From NCBI RefSeq assembly GCF_900091315.1, contig NZ_FLSP01000044.1, forward strand, positions 1 through 64,000: a stretch of DNA of 64,000 bases, given 5' to 3'. This document shows positions 61,155 through 64,000 of this stretch, piece by piece; positions within the stretch are counted from its first letter, which is position 1; every line of letters begins with the position of its first letter. The DNA comes from Streptomyces sp. DI166 (GTDB lineage: Bacteria > Actinomycetota > Actinomycetes > Streptomycetales > Streptomycetaceae). Under the pieces are notes generated by a model that was not told the origin of the DNA, searched no databases, and worked only from the letters and a program-made list of their open reading frames with translations. Both the position numbers and the translations under genes were made by a program.

Positions 61155-61182
61155 GCGGCGGTACGAGAATCCGTACCGCCGC
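61155..61182. terminator. Hairpin after the Fic-like gene
   Basis: GCGGCGGTAC/GTACCGCCGC, perfect 10-bp stem with 8-base loop. It could equally end a minus-strand RNA from the same gap. Confidence 0.75.
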
Positions 61183-61505
61183 TGGCATGTCCACCGGGTT
61201 ACCAAGCGTCCTCGATATGTTGCCCATCAGGTCGGGGACTTTGCCCGTCACCTGGTGCGGCTGGCCCGTAATCGACGGGTCGACGTCGCGTGGGTGCCCG
61301 ATGTTCATGCTCGGTCCGTGGGGCCAATTGCGTTTTAAAGGTGATCCTCTCGGATGTCCTTTGGTCTCGCGGGCCGTTGACTCCTTTCTACTCCAGCTCC
61401 GGAGCAAGCGGAAGCCCTGACTGCGGTTCTTTACTTTTGGGTTCAAATGCGAGCCAAACGGGCACCGCTGGGGCGCGCCCGCCCGGCCCGCGGCGTCGGC
61501 GCAGG
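61183..61505. ncRNA. Candidate locus of the 6S-like RNA scr3559
   Basis: The gap 61118-61505 lies between the counterparts of SCO3559 and SCO3558, where the ~192-nt 6S-like RNA scr3559 was described. It has no ORF support, and the minus strand holds stable small stems: CCCGT-CGATT-ACGGG, CAGGT...ACCTG, and a long-range CCACGGACCGAGC/GCTTGGTaacCCGGTGG pairing. About 180 nt from the AT-rich spot near 61330 to the hairpin at 61155 would match the length. Strand and ends are not proven. Confidence 0.45.
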
Positions 61506-62339
61506 TCAGGCCAGGGCCGTACGGCGCCGGCTGGCGTACCAGACGAGGCCGGCGGTGGCCGCCGCGGCTCCTATGGCGGCCGCCGCCACCAGGGCCGGTC
61601 GGGTGGAAACCGAGAATGCGGGCAGCCGCTGCTTGAGCTGGACCGGGCGGTGGAAATCGAGAATCGGCCACCCGCGCGCGAGGGCTTCGCGGCGCAGGGC
61701 CCGGTCCGGATTCACGGCGTGCGGATGGCCGACGGACTGGAGCATCGGAAGGTCGGTCGCCGAGTCGCTGTAGGCGTAGCAGCGCGCGAGGTCGTACCCC
61801 TCGGACGCGGCCAGCTCCTTGACGGCCTCGGCCTTCGTCGGGCCGTACGCGTAGTACTCCACCTCTCCGGTGAAGCAGCCGTCCTCTCCCACGACCATCC
61901 GGGTGGCCACCACCCGGTCGGCGCCCAGCAGTTCGCCGATCGGCTCGACCACTTCGGCGCCCGAGGTGGACACGATCACCACGTCGCGGCCGGCGGTGTG
62001 GTGCTCCTCAATGAGGGAGGCGGCCTCGTCGTAGATGATCGGGTCGATCAGGTCGTGCAGGGTCTCGGCGACGATCTCCTTGACCTGCTGGACGTTCCAG
62101 CCGCGGACGAGCGCCGAGAGATACTCCCGAGTGCGCTCCATCTGGTCATGGTCCATACCCCCGACGCGGAAGACGAACTGGGCGTATGCGGTCCGCAAGG
62201 CGGCCCTGCGGTTGATCAGACCGCCTTGGTAGAAGGACTTGCTGAACGTGAGCGTGCTCGACTTCGCAATGACCGTCTTGTCCAGGTCAAAGAAGGCCGC
62301 TGTGCGGGGCAAGGAGTGGTTTTCCACGACCCCGAGCAT
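61506..62339 (-). CDS. HAD-IB phosphatase with membrane tail
   Basis: 277 residues. Motif I FFDLDKTVIAKSS, motif II IVSTSGAEVVEP, motif III KAEAV and motif IV YAYSDSATDLPML are all in place. This is the SerB-like subgroup with a C-terminal hydrophobic helix (ALVAAAAIGAAAATAGLVWY) and basic end. It probably dephosphorylates a small molecule or lipid at the membrane. The ATG at 62339 is used; a GTG four codons on is possible. Confidence 0.92.
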   Translation of the reverse strand: MLGVVENHSLPRTAAFFDLDKTVIAKSSTLTFSKSFYQGGLINRRAALRTAYAQFVFRVGGMDHDQMERTREYLSALVRGWNVQQVKEIVAETLHDLIDPIIYDEAASLIEEHHTAGRDVVIVSTSGAEVVEPIGELLGADRVVATRMVVGEDGCFTGEVEYYAYGPTKAEAVKELAASEGYDLARCYAYSDSATDLPMLQSVGHPHAVNPDRALRREALARGWPILDFHRPVQLKQRLPAFSVSTRPALVAAAAIGAAAATAGLVWYASRRRTALA

Positions 62340-62443
62340 ATGCGCAGCCCATTCGGCGTAAGGTGGGGCGTGTGGGTTTGCCTGAGAGGGCTCTCGGGTA
62401 CACCATGGAAGTCACGGATCGTTCGCGACCGTGCTAACCCGGT

Positions 62444-62509
62444 CCGACTCCTCCCCCCCCGAGTCGGCCGTGGGGACGACCCCCGCTCTCCCCCCCGGCG
62501 GGGGTCGTC
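62444..62509. other. Two consecutive hairpins in the HAD/ssd gap
   Basis: CCGACTC...GAGTCGG and the 12-bp stem GACGACCCCCGC/GCGGGGGTCGTC, with TTTTT 11 bases further on. The 579-bp gap 62340-62918 has no gene; on the plus strand this looks like the end of a short RNA or an attenuator before ssd. Confidence 0.45.
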
Positions 62510-62918
62510 GCATGTCCGAACGGTTTTTCTCCCTATTTCTCCGGCCTTGAGGCCACAACGAGGCGGCTCTGTCCGCCTCTTCGGCATGCCCATGATTCGT
62601 CACTGTGTGTAGTTGTCGCGCTGCTCTGCGGATGTCGCACGGGGGTTGGTACAACGCTCACCGGTTTGGGTGACAGCGATATTCACAGGCGCTGAGTCGT
62701 CCACAGTTTTTGACCAAGATCCACACGATTTCCGCCTTCGCTGCACCGTGATTCCGACGCGCCCCGCCGGAGCCGACTTCATGGCCGGTTCCGGATAGTC
62801 GGGCGAGTTTGGCCGGTTCGTATCGGCCGCTCATATGGAGACCGGTTGCCCGTTCTTCACACGTTTGGGAATCGCGGGGCCTCAGGGGCTCTGTGAGAGA
62901 TGCAGCAAGGGGGAGATT

Positions 62919-64000
62919 GTGGCCTCAACCGTCACACAGGAACCACCGCCCGCCGCCTCCGGCCGGCCGGGCGCACCGCTGATCGTCACCGAGGACGCCG
63001 TCCTGCTGGACGACCTGCTGCGCCTGTGCGCGGCGGCCGGGGCGACACCCGAGGTCCATCACGGCATCCCGGAACCCCGCGGCAGCTGGGAGGCGGCACC
63101 GCTCGTCCTCGTCGGCGACGACGCGGCGCGCCGGGTGCGCGGCGCCGCCCGCAGGCGTGGGGTGGTGCTGGTCGGCCGGGACCAGGACGACTCCGGCGTC
63201 TGGCGCCGGGCCGTCGAGATCGGCGCCGACCACGTCCTGGTGCTCCCGGACGGCGAGCAGTGGCTGGTCGACCGCATCGCCGACGTGGCCGAGGGAGTCG
63301 GCAGACCCGCCCTCACCGTCGGCGTCATCGGCGGACGGGGCGGCGCGGGGGCGTCCACGCTCGCGTGCGCCCTCGCCGTCACCTCCGCGCGGGAGGGACT
63401 GCGCACCCTGCTCGTGGACGCCGATCCGCTGGGCGGCGGACTCGATGTGGTCCTCGGCGGGGAGAGCGCCGAAGGGCTGCGCTGGCCGGCGTTCGCCGCC
63501 TCGCGCGGGCGGGTCGGCGGCGGAGCCCTGGAGGAGTCACTGCCCCGGCTGCACGACCTCAGGGTGCTCAGCTGGGACCGCGGCGACTGCATCGCCGTAC
63601 CGCCCCAGGCCGTACGGGCCGTCCTGGCCGCCGCCCGGCGGCGCGGCGGCACGGTCGTCGTCGACCTGCCGCGCCGGATCGACGACGGCGTCGCCGAGGT
63701 GCTCGCCCAGCTCGACCTCTGCCTCCTCGTGGTCCCGGCCGAACTGCGCGCCGTCGCGGCCGCCGCACGGGTGGCCTCCGCCGTCTCCATGGTCCTCGGC
63801 GACCTGCGCCTCGCGGTGCGCGGCCCGTACGCCTCCGGCCTCGACGGCGGCGAGATGGCCCGCCTCCTCGGCCTGCCCCTCGCGGGCGAGGTCCCGAACG
63901 AACCGGCCCTGCGCCGCCGCGATGCCCCGCCGGGAGCGGCGGCCCGCGGACCGCTGGCGCGGTTCTGCCGGGACTTCTGGGAGCGGGCGCTGATGGAGGT
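62919..64000 (+). CDS. ssd: Septum site-determining protein Ssd (CpaE/TadZ-like), 3' end outside window
   Basis: At least 360 residues, running off the right edge. An N-terminal receiver-like domain (GAPLIVTEDAVLLDDLLRLC, RRGVVLVGRDQDDSGV) precedes a MinD-like ATPase with a deviant P loop GGRGGAGASTLACALA, where Ala replaces the usual Lys, then LLVDADPLGGGLDVVLGG. This degenerate P loop is normal for Ssd/CpaE. It usually heads the Tad/Flp pilus operon. GTG at 62919 with GGGGGAG just upstream. Confidence 0.92.
   Translation, partial: MASTVTQEPPPAASGRPGAPLIVTEDAVLLDDLLRLCAAAGATPEVHHGIPEPRGSWEAAPLVLVGDDAARRVRGAARRRGVVLVGRDQDDSGVWRRAVEIGADHVLVLPDGEQWLVDRIADVAEGVGRPALTVGVIGGRGGAGASTLACALAVTSAREGLRTLLVDADPLGGGLDVVLGGESAEGLRWPAFAASRGRVGGGALEESLPRLHDLRVLSWDRGDCIAVPPQAVRAVLAAARRRGGTVVVDLPRRIDDGVAEVLAQLDLCLLVVPAELRAVAAAARVASAVSMVLGDLRLAVRGPYASGLDGGEMARLLGLPLAGEVPNEPALRRRDAPPGAAARGPLARFCRDFWERALME

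Overview
The window is Streptomyces chromosome. It has very high GC, third-position GC bias, frequent GTG and TTG starts, and the gene order recR, ask-asd, class A PBP, wblA, ArsA-like ATPase pair, crp, nth, marP, nhaA, acs, ssd. From memory this order matches the core of the S. coelicolor chromosome. No rRNA, CRISPR array, transposase or secondary-metabolite cluster was seen.

Left part (1-20600). Housekeeping genes are mixed with small accessory patches. The window opens on the C-terminal end of a membrane-anchored protein, then a SLATT protein, the YbaB/recR/DUF5063 group, a DUF5753 regulator with its DUF397 partner (which carries an internal 60-bp tandem duplication), and a HTH/zinc-finger protein. 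A wrecked, internally inverted Uma2 gene precedes the ask-asd operon. Next come a SigE-family sigma factor with a putative membrane partner, SURF1, an S9 peptidase, a YraQ-type permease with a TIGR03943 partner, a PaeR7I-like type II restriction-modification pair, and a secreted M23 peptidase. Two intergenic regions here are full of short tandem repeats.

Middle part (20672-33892). A complete integrative and conjugative element of the pSAM2/AICE type sits in the 3' end of a tRNA-Pro(CGG) gene. It is bounded by a perfect 49-bp direct repeat. Its core runs GntR regulator (KorSA-like), small transfer and spread proteins, an FtsK-like DNA translocase, RepSA-like initiator, Xis and Int. A Nudix protein (Pif-like by type and position) and a HATPase lie divergent from the regulator, and repeated ACGAGT-type operators mark the regulated promoters. 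The left third is cargo of lower GC. It holds a small membrane protein, a three-gene cassette (a TIGR04255 protein, a membrane/HTH protein, and an unrecognised protein with a QTCDL motif) and a strongly folded non-coding stretch. The cassette and the folded stretch are the best candidates for undescribed biology. The element also carries its own terminator next to att and a 20-bp repeat on each side of the att core, probably integrase or excisionase arm sites.

Right part (33955-64000). This is core chromosome: Pr6Pr membrane protein, metallophosphoesterase, YqeY, class A PBP, WblA, the two ArsA-like ATPases, DUF4177 and RidA, Nudix, MBL hydrolase, nucleotidyltransferase, Crp, Nth with a histone-like tail, CoA-type Nudix, MarP protease, alpha/beta hydrolase, holin-like DUF1469 protein, NhaA, acetyl-CoA synthetase, a SulP-carbonic anhydrase fusion, a lipoprotein deacetylase, a CooC/MinD-like ATPase, a Fic-like protein with a degenerate motif, a HAD phosphatase, and the start of Ssd, which runs off the end. 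The gap at 61118-61505 is where synteny places the 6S-like RNA scr3559.
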